Shown: positions 35,619 to 44,299, numbered from the stretch's first letter. The stretch: DNA of 64,000 nt from an uncultured Ilumatobacter sp. (GCA_937919625.1 CALFRK010000047.1:62001-126000), one strand, 5' to 3'. Notes: generated by a model from the sequence alone, not told the origin. Made by a program: numbers and translations.

Positions 35619-36413
35619 GTGATTGCGGCATCTCCGACCGCTGACTCTCCTGCCTCCGAACCGGCGTCGCTGCCCACCGGCTGCATCATCATCACCGGAG
35701 CCGCAAGCGGAATCGGCCGGGCGGTGGTCGACGTCATCCTCGAACGCCGGCACGATGTTCGGCTCGGCCTGCTCGACATCGATGGCGAGTTGTTGGCCGT
35801 GGTACAAACCGAGCATCCTGATCGAGTCGAGGTGGCGGTGTGCGACGTGTCAGATCGCGCAGCGGTGGGTGCAGCGGTCGATGCGGTCGCTGGTCGGCTG
35901 CCGATTGTGGGTTTGGTCACCGCGGCCGGCACTCTGCACAACCGGGCCAGTATCGATCTCGATGAGGCCGACTGGGGCAGCGTGCTCGGGGTGCACCTCG
36001 ACGGCACGTTGTGGGCAGCCCAAGCGGCGGCTCGCTCCATGGGCTCTCACGGCGGTGGTGCGATCGTGAACTTCTGTTCGGTGGCCATGGAATTCGGTTG
36101 GCCGCGGCGCCTCCCGTATTCGGTAGCCAAGGCGGGTGTTGCAGCGCTCACCCGCACGCTGGCCGTCGAGTGGGCCGCTGATGGTGTTCGCGTCAATGCT
36201 GTGTCACCCGGATATGTGGACACGCCGATGATTCGTGACGCTCATGCCGCAGGCGTGCTCGATGCCGATGCGAAGGCGCAGGCCCATGCCCTCGGGCGAT
36301 TGGCGCAGGCAGTCGAGATTGCTGAGGTCGTCGAGTTCTTGTTGTCGGATCGTTCGTCGTTCATTACCGGTGAGGTCGTTCGGGTCGACGGCGGATTCTC
36401 AGTGGTGAAGTAG
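35619..36413 (+). CDS. SDR-family oxidoreductase
   Basis: 264 aa from GTG 35619; the frame is open to 35361, but that part overlaps the divergent M81 gene. TGAASGIG cofactor motif, LDID after the second strand (NAD preference), VTAAGT for NAG, FCSVAMEFGWP, and YSVAK catalytic Tyr-Lys; end VDGGFSVVK. A 12-nt palindrome CGATAGTTATCG (35606-35617) sits right before the start. Followed after 23 nt by cupin and Rid genes, so all three probably form an operon. Confidence 0.85.
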   Translation: MIAASPTADSPASEPASLPTGCIIITGAASGIGRAVVDVILERRHDVRLGLLDIDGELLAVVQTEHPDRVEVAVCDVSDRAAVGAAVDAVAGRLPIVGLVTAAGTLHNRASIDLDEADWGSVLGVHLDGTLWAAQAAARSMGSHGGGAIVNFCSVAMEFGWPRRLPYSVAKAGVAALTRTLAVEWAADGVRVNAVSPGYVDTPMIRDAHAAGVLDADAKAQAHALGRLAQAVEIAEVVEFLLSDRSSFITGEVVRVDGGFSVVK

Positions 36414-36436
36414 AAAGGGTCGAACGAGGAGGCCAG

Positions 36437-36850
36437 ATGAGCAAGTTCGCACTACACAACATCGACGACATGGTGAACGAGGCGGTTGCCGCCCTCGATG
36501 CCGGCGGCACCACCAGGTTCCCGCTGATCGATGGGCGCATCGTGGCCGTCTTCGCCACGCCCGATGATTCGAGTTCGGCGATGATGGCGATGGGCATCAG
36601 CGTGCTGCCCCCCGGCTACTCCACGCCTGCTCATCAACATCCGGCGGAGGAGTTCGCCACGATCATCCGGGGTACGGGCTCGATCACCATTGATGATGAA
36701 GTGATTCAGGTCGCACCGGGAGATCTCGTGGTGACGCCGCCCGACTCTGTACATGTCACCACGTCGAGTGCCGCTGAACAGCTCGTGATCTACTGGTCGT
36801 ACGGCCCCGCCGGCAGCGAGCAACGCTGGCTCCACCCAGAAACGAAATAG
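36437..36850 (+). CDS. Single-domain cupin protein
   Basis: 137 aa. Cupin motif 1 is YSTPAHQHPAEEFATIIRGTGS, with His-His-Glu metal ligands, and motif 2 is PPDSVHVTTSSAAEQ with the fourth His. A GAGGAGG ribosome site lies 8 nt before ATG 36437. Small cupins in such operons are often sugar-acid or hydroxy-acid isomerases or metal-binding accessory proteins; the function is not fixed by sequence. It overlaps or abuts the Rid gene at its stop. Confidence 0.85.
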   Translation: MSKFALHNIDDMVNEAVAALDAGGTTRFPLIDGRIVAVFATPDDSSSAMMAMGISVLPPGYSTPAHQHPAEEFATIIRGTGSITIDDEVIQVAPGDLVVTPPDSVHVTTSSAAEQLVIYWSYGPAGSEQRWLHPETK

Positions 36851-36852
36851 TG

Positions 36853-37254
36853 ATGGAACGAACAGGAATCTCATCCAACCGATCATGGTCCGACGTCGCC
36901 TACTCCCGGGCTGTCCGGCTGGGCAACCTGATCGAAGTTGCCGGCACGACATCGAGTGGGCCGGGCGGCGACATCTTGCACCCCGGCGACATGTACCTGC
37001 AGGCCAGTGAGATCTGCGGCATCATTCAACGTTCCATCGAACAACTCGGTGGCAGCCTTGACGATGTAGTGCGCACTCGGGTGTTCGTCACCGATATCTC
37101 GCAATGGGAAGCCGCCGGTCGCGCCCACTTCGAAGCGTTCGGCCACATGGACTTCCCGCCGGCCAGTGCGTTCTACGGCATCAACGAATTGCTTCACCCC
37201 GACCTGATGATCGAGATCGAGGCAACAGCGATCGTCAGTTCGTCAACGGTTTGA
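36853..37254 (+). CDS. RidA/YjgF-family protein
   Basis: 133 aa from ATG 36853 (GTG 36850, which overlaps the cupin stop, is equally possible). Pattern: YSRAVRLGNLIEVAGTT, then EQLGGSLDDVVRTRVFVTDI with the conserved Arg, FPPASAFYGINELLHPDLMIEIEA at the end. Expected to hydrolyse imines/enamines, or in this atypical group to act on another substrate. Its 3' end overlaps the convergent gene at 37235 by 20 nt. Confidence 0.85.
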   Translation: MERTGISSNRSWSDVAYSRAVRLGNLIEVAGTTSSGPGGDILHPGDMYLQASEICGIIQRSIEQLGGSLDDVVRTRVFVTDISQWEAAGRAHFEAFGHMDFPPASAFYGINELLHPDLMIEIEATAIVSSSTV

Positions 37255-38008
37255 CGACCGGAGCGTGCGGATCCTCGACCAAAAAATCCTTGACGATCTC
37301 ACCCCAGTTTTCGGTCATATCCATCTCGACGTAGAAAGCACCGAAGTATTCGAGTGGGGTGAAATCCGAAAGGTCGAAGATCGGCGAGGGGTTGAACTGC
37401 ACGACGCCGTCACCCGCCCTGCGAAGGTGCACCTGCTGATCCGTTGTCGTACCTGTGAGGTCGATCAGCTGCATCACGTCGAGACCCTTGCCGTCGACGC
37501 GCGGGATCACCTTGAGCCGCCACGTGGGGTCGCTCGTTGGCATCTCCGCTTCGGTGACCTCGCGATCCATCGTTGAGCGGATGCTCATCAGGGTCGTGCC
37601 ACCCACCATCGTGTTCGTGTACATCACCCGCTCGGCGAACCCGACCTCGAGATCGGCGTGCACCTTTGGTGTGCCATAGATCTCGCGGCCTGCGGGAATG
37701 CTGGACTTGGAGTTGAGGAAAACGACAGGTGCGAACCAGCCCGGTTTGCCCTCATACGTGCACCTCACCGAGAGCACGCTCTCGTCGAATGCACCGTAGT
37801 TCGCCGACCACGGAACGGTCAGGCCGAGCGCCGCACACATGCCACTCTCGCTCGGCTCGAAGCACTCCGGCAATATCCGGTCGATCGCGTCGACGCTCGC
37901 CCGGAAGTAGACACTCTGAAACTTGGCGTTGCGATAGAGCGCCGGAGGCATCGAGAAGTACGGCGAGAACGCCGGCATCGATCTGATCTGGCTGAGAGGA
38001 ATCGTCAT
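37235..38008 (-). CDS. Acetoacetate-decarboxylase-family protein
   Basis: 257 aa of the ADC superfamily. The Schiff-base lysine is expected in REIYGTPKVHADLEVG. In acetoacetate decarboxylase a second lysine follows the catalytic one and lowers its pKa; here it is Val, so plain acetoacetate decarboxylation is doubtful and an ADC-like aldolase-dehydratase or decarboxylase on another keto acid is as likely. ATG 38008 has a GAGGTGG ribosome site inside a hairpin (38011-38038). Confidence 0.75.
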   Translation of the reverse strand: MTIPLSQIRSMPAFSPYFSMPPALYRNAKFQSVYFRASVDAIDRILPECFEPSESGMCAALGLTVPWSANYGAFDESVLSVRCTYEGKPGWFAPVVFLNSKSSIPAGREIYGTPKVHADLEVGFAERVMYTNTMVGGTTLMSIRSTMDREVTEAEMPTSDPTWRLKVIPRVDGKGLDVMQLIDLTGTTTDQQVHLRRAGDGVVQFNPSPIFDLSDFTPLEYFGAFYVEMDMTENWGEIVKDFLVEDPHAPVVKPLTN

Positions 38009-38010
38009 CG

Positions 38011-38038
38011 GCCCACCTCGGGTATCGCGAAGGTGGGC
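38011..38038 (-). promoter_or_regulatory. Hairpin covering the ribosome site of the ADC-like gene
   Basis: GCCCACCT (38011-38018) and AGGTGGGC (38031-38038) pair over 8 nt with a 12-nt loop. On the minus strand the inner arm reads AGGTGGGC next to the ATG at 38008, so the stem would hide the ribosome-binding site in mRNA. It could equally be a protein-binding inverted repeat. Confidence 0.5.
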
Positions 38039-38179
38039 AACTATAACTCACAGCGGTTCCTGCCGAGCGGGGGCGTATAGAGCGCCGTGTAGAGTCCGCG
38101 AAGTGTCTATCCATAGCGCTTCGTCAACCGCCTCGATGGGCGACCTTTTGAATGATCGCGTGGGAAGCGCTGTCAACCG

Positions 38180-39262
38180 ATGAAGGTTCACGGCCAACCG
38201 CTGAACCGTTCTGGATTGCTGGCCCATGTCGGGCAGCTGTCGCAGATTGCAGGGGTTCGGCTCGTCACGCTCGCCGACGGTGCCGGACGTGGTACGCGAC
38301 TGTTGGAGTTCCGCAGCGGCGCCGGCCTTGAGTTCGAGATCATCGTCGACCGCGCGTTCGACATCGGCCACGCCTCTATCGCGGGCTGCCCACTGGCCTG
38401 GATCTCACAGGTGGGAATCGAAGGGCCCTGGCTTCGAGAGCCCGTCGATCTTGGTTGGCTCCGCAGCTTCGGCGGGGGGTTACTCGCCACTGGCGGGTTG
38501 GACCATCTCGGAGCACCAGCGACAGCCGATGAGGCGGATCCCGACTTCCCGGCGAAGGTCACCAACGACTATCCGTTGCACGGTCGTTTGTCCGGCGAGC
38601 CGGCGACATTGGTCGGCTACGGCGCAAACTGGGACGGCGCCGAATGCACCTTGTGGGCCGAGGGTGTGGTCCGCCAGGCGTCGGTCTTTGGTGAGGTGCT
38701 GGAGTTGCGTCGTCGAATCGACTGCCGCGTTGGCACGACCGAGTTCCGACTGCGCGACACCGTGACCAACCACGACTACGGTCCGTCACCCCACATGATG
38801 CTGTACCACGTCAACCTCGGCTTCCCGCTCGTCGCCGACGGCTCGCGGCTCGTGTTGGACTATGAGTCCGCTGTCCCGCGCGATGACTTCGCGGCCGAGG
38901 GGTGGGATCGCTTCGGGCCTCCAACGCGGGCGGCCACCGAGGAGGTGCTGGAAATCCGGCCAAGCGTCGGAACCGACGGCCGCGTCTTGGCGACGGTGGT
39001 CAACGCCGCCGAAGACCTCGCCGTGTACCAGCACTACCGCGCCGACACATTGCCGTACATGTTTCTGTGGCGCATGCTTGGAGAGGGCACGTATGTCGTC
39101 GGAATGGAACCCAGCACCAACAGCACCGCCGGACGCCGTGACGCCCGGGCCAAGGGCGAACTGGTGGTGCTGGCGCCGGGCGAGTCACGTGACTATGACC
39201 TGGTAATCGGTGCGCACAGCGGGGCAGATGCCGTTGCCGGTCACCTTCGACGCCACAGCTGA
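38180..39262 (+). CDS. Aldose-1-epimerase-fold protein (DUF4432)
   Basis: 360 aa. Galactose-mutarotase-like beta-sandwich of the DUF4432 family: RLLEFRSGAGLEFEIIVDRA, FDIGHA, GLLATGGLDHLG, PLHGRLSGEPATL, PHMMLYHVNLGFPL with the conserved His residues, and a final FLWRMLGEGTYVVGMEPSTN. The family is found with sugar and sugar-acid operons; a mutarotase or sugar-binding role is inferred. ATG 38180 is divergent from the ADC-like gene with a 171-nt gap containing the RBS hairpin. Confidence 0.85.
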   Translation: MKVHGQPLNRSGLLAHVGQLSQIAGVRLVTLADGAGRGTRLLEFRSGAGLEFEIIVDRAFDIGHASIAGCPLAWISQVGIEGPWLREPVDLGWLRSFGGGLLATGGLDHLGAPATADEADPDFPAKVTNDYPLHGRLSGEPATLVGYGANWDGAECTLWAEGVVRQASVFGEVLELRRRIDCRVGTTEFRLRDTVTNHDYGPSPHMMLYHVNLGFPLVADGSRLVLDYESAVPRDDFAAEGWDRFGPPTRAATEEVLEIRPSVGTDGRVLATVVNAAEDLAVYQHYRADTLPYMFLWRMLGEGTYVVGMEPSTNSTAGRRDARAKGELVVLAPGESRDYDLVIGAHSGADAVAGHLRRHS

Positions 39263-39279
39263 TCAGGTTCTGCGAGCCC

Positions 39280-40047
39280 TCAATAGTTGACCCATCCGCC
39301 ATCGACCGTGACGACCTGCCCGGTCACGAATGCGCTGTCGTCTGAGGCGAGATACACAAACGTGCCGGTCAGGTCTTCGGCAAAGCCGCGGTGTGGCAGC
39401 GATTGATGTTCTTCTGTCAGTTTGGCGAGTTCAGCGTCGTCGAAATCGAGCTCGACCTCCTGTTCGGTCCTGATCGCTCCGGGCATCACAGCATTGACTC
39501 GGATGCTGTCTTTGCCGACCTCGCGAGCTAATGCGCGCGTCAGACCGATGATGCCTGCCTTCGACGTGACGTAGCCCAGTAGGCCGGCCATGCCGAGTTT
39601 GGCGGTCACGCTCGTGACCGTGATGATGCTGCCGCGTCGTCGACGGAGCATTCCAGGATGGACCGCCTGGGCACACAGGAATGTTCCGCGAAGGTTGACC
39701 GCCATCGTGCGATCCCACTGATCGATCGTGATCTCGGTCCACTGAGCGCGTTGGGAGTGGGCTGCGTTGGCGACCAGGATGTCGACATCACCAAACTCGT
39801 GGCCAGCAGCGGCAACCATGGCGCCGACATCGGCGGGCACACTGATGTCAGCCGGAACCTTGATGGCTGCGCCTCCGGCGGCGGTGATGCGGGCCACGAC
39901 TTCGGACGCATACGCGTCCATCCGATCGTCCGGAAGCGTGTTCACGACGACGCTGGCGCCCTCGCCGGCGAACGCCTCGGCGACGGCGGCACCGATGCCC
40001 CATGACGCTCCAGTGACGATCGCGACACGACCATCAAGTCTGCCCAT
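39280..40047 (-). CDS. SDR-family oxidoreductase (FabG-like), copy 2
   Basis: 255 aa from ATG 40047; TTG 40050 just before it is not needed. TGASWGIG, NAAHSQ, VTSVTAK, YVTSK, PGAIRTEQ and a final DGGWVNY. It matches the SDR at 6767-7537 along the whole length, about three of four residues by eye. It probably does the same reaction on a sister substrate. Start overlaps the stop of the SMP-30 gene (TGATG on the minus strand), so the two are coupled; that suggests a lactone/sugar-acid pair. Confidence 0.9.
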   Translation of the reverse strand: MGRLDGRVAIVTGASWGIGAAVAEAFAGEGASVVVNTLPDDRMDAYASEVVARITAAGGAAIKVPADISVPADVGAMVAAAGHEFGDVDILVANAAHSQRAQWTEITIDQWDRTMAVNLRGTFLCAQAVHPGMLRRRRGSIITVTSVTAKLGMAGLLGYVTSKAGIIGLTRALAREVGKDSIRVNAVMPGAIRTEQEVELDFDDAELAKLTEEHQSLPHRGFAEDLTGTFVYLASDDSAFVTGQVVTVDGGWVNY

Positions 40048-40931
40048 CAAGCTGCTCCGACCTTGTCACGATCGGGATTTCCGAAGGGAGTATAACCCCG
40101 GCCCGACACACCGACATCGATTGCGAACAGAGCACCAGCGTGCGGTTGTGTGCAAAGTTGGGCTTCGGGTAGGCCGCTGCGTGCGGTCGTGATGAACAGG
40201 GTTGTCAGGTCGGGGCCGCCAAAGGCGCAACTCGTGATAAAACCTCCGGGTACCTCTACGACGCGGTCGAGTCGTCCCTGTGGCGTGTACCTGTGGATCG
40301 CGCCGCCATCCCAGAGGGCGACCCAGACTGCGCCTTCTGCATCAACGCTGAGACCGTCTGGAATCGAGCCGATGTGGACAAGTGTCTCAGACCGAATCGG
40401 GAGTCCTTCGGCATCGAGATGGATGGTGTCCACGCGGTGTGCGAGTGAATCGACGTAGTGGCAGATTCGGCCATCCGGGCTCCAGTCGATGCCGTTCGAA
40501 AGGGCGATACCGCTGCGGACCTTTTTGACCGAGCCATCGTCGGCAACACAGAACAAGCCTGCCTGTTGCTCTCCTGAACGGTCGACGGTGCCGACCCACA
40601 AGCGACCCATTGGATCGCACCGAGCATCGTTTGCCAGTCCATCACCATCCGGGGGCAGCGTCGCGATCGTCTTGCCGAGATGGCCGAACTCATCGATCTG
40701 AGCGACAGACAGCCCCGCCACGGCAACTAGATTGCCGTTGACGTCGGGCACGACGGCGCTGATGCGCTGTTTGGTTGCAGTAGCGGTATGACGTCCGGCG
40801 CTGTCTAATTGATGGAGGACAAGACCATCGACATCCAACCACAGCAGCCGTTGACGAGCGGCATCCCATGTCGGCCCTTCGCCGAGCTCGCATGCTGCGT
40901 CGACGACGACATCGGGCGTCATAGATGACAT
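40047..40931 (-). CDS. SMP-30/gluconolactonase-like protein
   Basis: 294 aa from ATG 40931 behind a GGAG site. Six-bladed propeller: LGEGPTWD with the metal Glu, LWLDVDGL, NDARCDPMGRLWVGT with metal Asn/Asp, SNGIDWSPDG, and FGGPDLTTLFITTA, GRGYTPFG at the end. It should open sugar lactones to sugar acids, the step between the SDR and the dehydratases. The open frame continues to 41993 without stop, but that part is antisense to uxuA and has no homology. Confidence 0.88.
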   Translation of the reverse strand: MSSMTPDVVVDAACELGEGPTWDAARQRLLWLDVDGLVLHQLDSAGRHTATATKQRISAVVPDVNGNLVAVAGLSVAQIDEFGHLGKTIATLPPDGDGLANDARCDPMGRLWVGTVDRSGEQQAGLFCVADDGSVKKVRSGIALSNGIDWSPDGRICHYVDSLAHRVDTIHLDAEGLPIRSETLVHIGSIPDGLSVDAEGAVWVALWDGGAIHRYTPQGRLDRVVEVPGGFITSCAFGGPDLTTLFITTARSGLPEAQLCTQPHAGALFAIDVGVSGRGYTPFGNPDRDKVGAA

Positions 40932-40995
40932 GTTCTCCAGCCTCAAGCCGCTTCCTTCCTCAAGCCCGGGCAACGAACCGCGTAGCGTGGCTCTG

Positions 40996-41008
40996 GAGCA
41001 AATTGCTC
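40996..41008. promoter_or_regulatory. 13-nt palindrome between the SMP-30 and uxuA genes
   Basis: GAGCAA, A, TTGCTC is perfectly self-complementary around one base, 65 nt before the SMP-30 start. Position between divergent promoters fits a repressor site. Confidence 0.4.
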
Positions 41009-41044
41009 GCTCAACTCCCGATATGTAAGCTCGCCGCAGCATAG

Positions 41045-41067
41045 CCAAACTGACCGACCTGGTTTGG
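41045..41067. promoter_or_regulatory. CCAAAC-N11-GTTTGG inverted repeat in the same divergent gap
   Basis: Arms CCAAAC (41045-41050) and GTTTGG (41062-41067), one and a half helix turns apart, 81 nt before the uxuA start. Unlike the island-wide operator. Tentative. Confidence 0.35.
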
Positions 41068-41147
41068 TGCGCATCCTCCACGATCGGGTTGACGAGCGAC
41101 GAGATAGTTCCACACGAGGTCCGACTCAAGATGGTGGTCAACGATTT

Positions 41148-42101
41148 ATGAAACTCGCCTCGGTATTGACTCCACTTTCGCACGAGAACCTGACCTTGGC
41201 TGCCCAAACCGGCGTGGCCGAGATCGTCGCCCGATACCCGGGCCCCGATCTCTCCCAGCTCGACCAGGTTAAGGCCCGCATCGAGTCGTATGGGATGCGG
41301 TTGGGCGTCGTCGAGGGCTACCTGCCGATCGAGAACATCAAGCTCGGCCGCGATGACGGTACCGAGATGGCGCAGATGAAGACGCTGGTGCGGCATCTCG
41401 GTGAGATCGGCGTTCCCCTGATTTGCTACAACTTCATGGCCGGAACCGACTGGATTCGCACCAGCGTAGACACCCCCGAGCGGGGCGGGGCGAAGGTTAC
41501 AGCGTTCGACCTCAGCGATCTGGCGAGCGCCCGGATCCCGGGCCGTGAGCCGTTCCGGGCATCGCTCGAGCCGGGCGCCAAGCGCGACGAACTTTGGAGC
41601 AATCTCGAAGCATTTCTCATCGAGATAATTCCCGTCGCAGAAGACGCCGGGGTCGTGCTGGCCATGCATCCCGACGATCCGCCGCTTCCAGAGTTGTTGG
41701 GCAACGATCGTTGCATGCACTCGGTCGATGGGTTTGAGCGTCTGGTGAGCTTGGTGCCGTCCCCCTCCAACGCGATTGCCTTCTGCCAGGGCACGTTCTC
41801 CGAGATGGGCATCGATATCCCGGCCGCTATCAGGCAACTCGGTGCGCACATCGCCTATGTCCACTTCCGCGATGTGATCGGTACGCCCGAGTCGTTCGTC
41901 GAGACCTGGCAAGACACCGGGCAAACCGACATGGCAGAAGCAATGCGGGCCTACCGCGAGGTCGGGTTCGATGGCCCGATTCGGCCGGATCACGTTCCCC
42001 AGCTGATTGGCGAGGACGACGGCGAACCTGGATACACCATGCTCGGGCGGCTGTTTGCCTACGGCTACATCCGTGGCCTGATGGATGCCACCGAGGCCTG
42101 A
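41148..42101 (+). CDS. uxuA: Mannonate dehydratase-like enzyme
   Basis: 317 aa from ATG 41148. Xylose-isomerase-fold dehydratase that forms 2-keto-3-deoxygluconate from D-mannonate. Family wording: GYLPIENIKLGRDDGTEMAQ, YNFMAGTDWIRTSVDTPERG, MAMHPDDPPLPELLG (metal His), CQGTFSEMG, HFRDVIGT, RPDHVPQL. It is shorter than the 394-residue E. coli UxuA because it belongs to the compact bacterial form. Divergent from the SMP-30/SDR unit. The product would feed the KDG kinase and aldolase. Confidence 0.82.
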   Translation: MKLASVLTPLSHENLTLAAQTGVAEIVARYPGPDLSQLDQVKARIESYGMRLGVVEGYLPIENIKLGRDDGTEMAQMKTLVRHLGEIGVPLICYNFMAGTDWIRTSVDTPERGGAKVTAFDLSDLASARIPGREPFRASLEPGAKRDELWSNLEAFLIEIIPVAEDAGVVLAMHPDDPPLPELLGNDRCMHSVDGFERLVSLVPSPSNAIAFCQGTFSEMGIDIPAAIRQLGAHIAYVHFRDVIGTPESFVETWQDTGQTDMAEAMRAYREVGFDGPIRPDHVPQLIGEDDGEPGYTMLGRLFAYGYIRGLMDATEA

Positions 42102-42128
42102 GCGGGGGCCGAGCCGCTCGTCGATTCG

Positions 42129-42599
42129 TTAGTTCGGGCGCACGGCGATCACATCGACCTCGAACTTGAGCGCCGGTGAGAGACAGTTCGAGATCGTTGT
42201 TCGGGCAGGCAGCGGCGGACTGAAATAGTCACGATAGATCTCGTTGTAGAGAGGCCCGTCGGCTGAGTCATGGACGTAGCTGGTAACCCGTACCACGTTT
42301 CGCAGTGTCAGACCCGCCGAAGCGAGGACACCCTCGACGTTAGCCATCGACCGGCGCATCTCCTCTTCGAATGTGCCAGAGATGATGGCTCCGGTGGCAT
42401 CGACCGAGGCTTGGCCCGAGACGAAGACGAACCCGTTCGCTTCGACGGCTGGGCTGAACGGAAGATGACTCGAGATAGCGGTCGCGATCGGTGTCCAGCC
42501 TGGGGAAGCTTGGTCGTCATCCGATCTGCGCGGGTGTCCGGCGGGTGTGAGTTCGTCATGCGTGTCGGTGTTCACCAGACCGAAGGTAACAGTTTTCAT
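42129..42599 (-). CDS. RidA/YjgF-family protein, N-terminally extended
   Basis: 156 aa from ATG 42599. After about 35 extra residues (rich in Asp/Pro/Arg) the Rid pattern begins: FSPAVEANGFVFVSGQASVD, EEMRRSMANVEGVLASAGLT, NVVRVTSYV, and RTTISNCLSPALKFEVDVIAV with the conserved Arg. The extension is unusual; a start at GTG near 42565 would remove only part of it. The operator at 42593 overlaps the start codon. Divergent from the D-aminoacylase gene. Confidence 0.8.
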   Translation of the reverse strand: MKTVTFGLVNTDTHDELTPAGHPRRSDDDQASPGWTPIATAISSHLPFSPAVEANGFVFVSGQASVDATGAIISGTFEEEMRRSMANVEGVLASAGLTLRNVVRVTSYVHDSADGPLYNEIYRDYFSPPLPARTTISNCLSPALKFEVDVIAVRPN

Positions 42600-42621
42600 C
42601 TAGTGGATTCGTAGTTTCATT
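42593..42621. promoter_or_regulatory. Degenerate copy of the island operator between Rid and D-aminoacylase genes
   Basis: TTTTC (42593-42597), 7 nt, GGATT (42605-42609), 4 nt, GTTTC (42614-42618), ATTT. Same spacing and the same GTTTCATT end as the copies at 4735 and 47145. It covers the Rid start codon and lies 50 nt before the D-aminoacylase start. Confidence 0.5.
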
Positions 42622-42670
42622 TCTGTGATACGGTCGCTCGACGACTGTGCTCACTCATGCGAGGTACGAC

Positions 42671-44269
42671 ATGTTCGACTTGATTATCCGCAATGCCACT
42701 TTGATCGACGGTACGGGGGCCCCATCCCGACCGGGCGACGTCGGTATCACCGGTGGCCGTATCACCGCCGTCGGCATCATCGATGCCGACGCCGCAACTG
42801 CTCGAACGATCGATGCCGGCGGTCGGGTCGTGTGCCCAGGCTTCATCGACATCCACACCCATTCCGACCTGACCCTGGTCGCCGACGGTACCGGTGAAAG
42901 CAAGCTGCGCCAGGGTGTGACGACCGAGGTGGTCGGTAACTGTTCATTCGCGGCCTTCCCGATCGAACCTGAACGGCTCGACCTGCACGCCGATCATCTT
43001 GCTCGGGCCACGGCCCCGATCACCCCATGGTGGACCGATTTCGATGGGTATGCCGACGCATTGCACGAGCAGGGGTTGGCGATCAACGTCGCCCCATTGG
43101 CCGGTCATGGCACGCTGCGGGTGGCAGCGATGGGCGTCGACAAACGGCCGGCCACCGCCGAGGAACTGGGTCGGATGGAACGCGATCTCGACCTCGCCCT
43201 CGAACAGGGGGCGTTTGGAATGAGCACCGGGTTGACCCACGTGCCCAGCTCGTATGGCGACTTCGACGAGGTCGCCGCGTTGGCGCGTGTGCTGGCCGCC
43301 CGAGGTGCGCTGTACGCCACACATGCGCGGGCGATCGCGCCGGACGAACGTGCATCGGTGGCTGAGGCGATCGACATCGGCAGGCAAACAGGCGTCACGG
43401 TCGAGTTCAGCCACCTTGCGATCAATCGCCCGGATCGATGGGGGCACGGAGCTGAACTATTGACCATGTTCGACGAGGCGCGCGAGGAGGGCATCGACAT
43501 CTTCTTCGACGTTTATCCCTACGATGCCTCGTCTTCGTCGTTGACGCAATACCTCCCACCATGGCTGCAAGCCGGTGGCACCGAGGCGATGTGCGCCAGG
43601 CTCGCCGACCCCGAACAACGCCAACGCGCCCTCGACGACATGACCGAAGGCTGGTTCGGTGGGATTCCGTGGTTGTGGGACCGCTTCGTCGTGAGCAGCA
43701 GCCCCGACGGATACGGCATCGCCAAGACGCTCGAGGAGCTCGCCGCCGACGAGGGAGTCGATCCCTACGAACTGACATTGCAGCTGTGCGAGCGATATGG
43801 CAACCAATTGCAAGTGGTGCTCTTCTACCGCAGTGAGCAAGACGTTGCGAAATTCCTTGCTCATCCATTGTCGGTCATCGGATCGGATGGGAACGCGATC
43901 CCGCTCGAGCAACCCACCGCCTGTCCACACCCGCGCAACTTCGGAACTTTTCCTCGCGTTCTGGGCGTGTATGCCCGCCAGAAGGGGGTACTCGAACTGG
44001 CCGACGCGGTGCGCAAGATGACCGCCGAGCCGGCTCGCCGGCTGGGCCTGACCGACCGGGGCACGCTTGCCGTCGGGGCGGTTGCCGACGTCGTGATCTT
44101 CGATCCTGAGACGGTCATCGACAACTCAGAGTTCGGCCAAAGCGCCGGTCCACCAACTGGCATCGATGTCGTGATCGTCGGCGGCCACGTCATGTTGGAT
44201 CACGGGACGATCGGCGTCGATCGCCCCGGACAAGTACTGCGTCGGGTCTCCAGCCCCTCGCCCGCCTAG
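42671..44269 (+). CDS. N-acyl-D-amino-acid deacylase (D-aminoacylase family), copy 3
   Basis: 532 aa from ATG 42671 behind GAGGTA. FIDIHTHSDLTL, bridging Cys in VVGNCSFA, YATHARAIAPDE, EFSHLAINRPDRWG, and VIGSDGNAIPL supply the metal site and catalytic Asp. It resembles copy 1 (18298) more than copy 2: both have the same length and share GIPWLWDRF/GWPWLWDRL and FFDVYPYDASSSSL-type stretches. A duplication inside the island followed by divergence is likely. Next gene, 30 nt on, is the second M81 peptidase. Confidence 0.88.
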   Translation: MFDLIIRNATLIDGTGAPSRPGDVGITGGRITAVGIIDADAATARTIDAGGRVVCPGFIDIHTHSDLTLVADGTGESKLRQGVTTEVVGNCSFAAFPIEPERLDLHADHLARATAPITPWWTDFDGYADALHEQGLAINVAPLAGHGTLRVAAMGVDKRPATAEELGRMERDLDLALEQGAFGMSTGLTHVPSSYGDFDEVAALARVLAARGALYATHARAIAPDERASVAEAIDIGRQTGVTVEFSHLAINRPDRWGHGAELLTMFDEAREEGIDIFFDVYPYDASSSSLTQYLPPWLQAGGTEAMCARLADPEQRQRALDDMTEGWFGGIPWLWDRFVVSSSPDGYGIAKTLEELAADEGVDPYELTLQLCERYGNQLQVVLFYRSEQDVAKFLAHPLSVIGSDGNAIPLEQPTACPHPRNFGTFPRVLGVYARQKGVLELADAVRKMTAEPARRLGLTDRGTLAVGAVADVVIFDPETVIDNSEFGQSAGPPTGIDVVIVGGHVMLDHGTIGVDRPGQVLRRVSSPSPA

Positions 44270-44299
44270 TCGGTCATCTCTTCACAGCAAAGGAATCTC

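Noticed and set aside
40932-41993. Upstream extension making a 648-aa SMP-30 protein
   Set aside because: The extension is antisense to uxuA; a good ribosome site and family start are at 40931.
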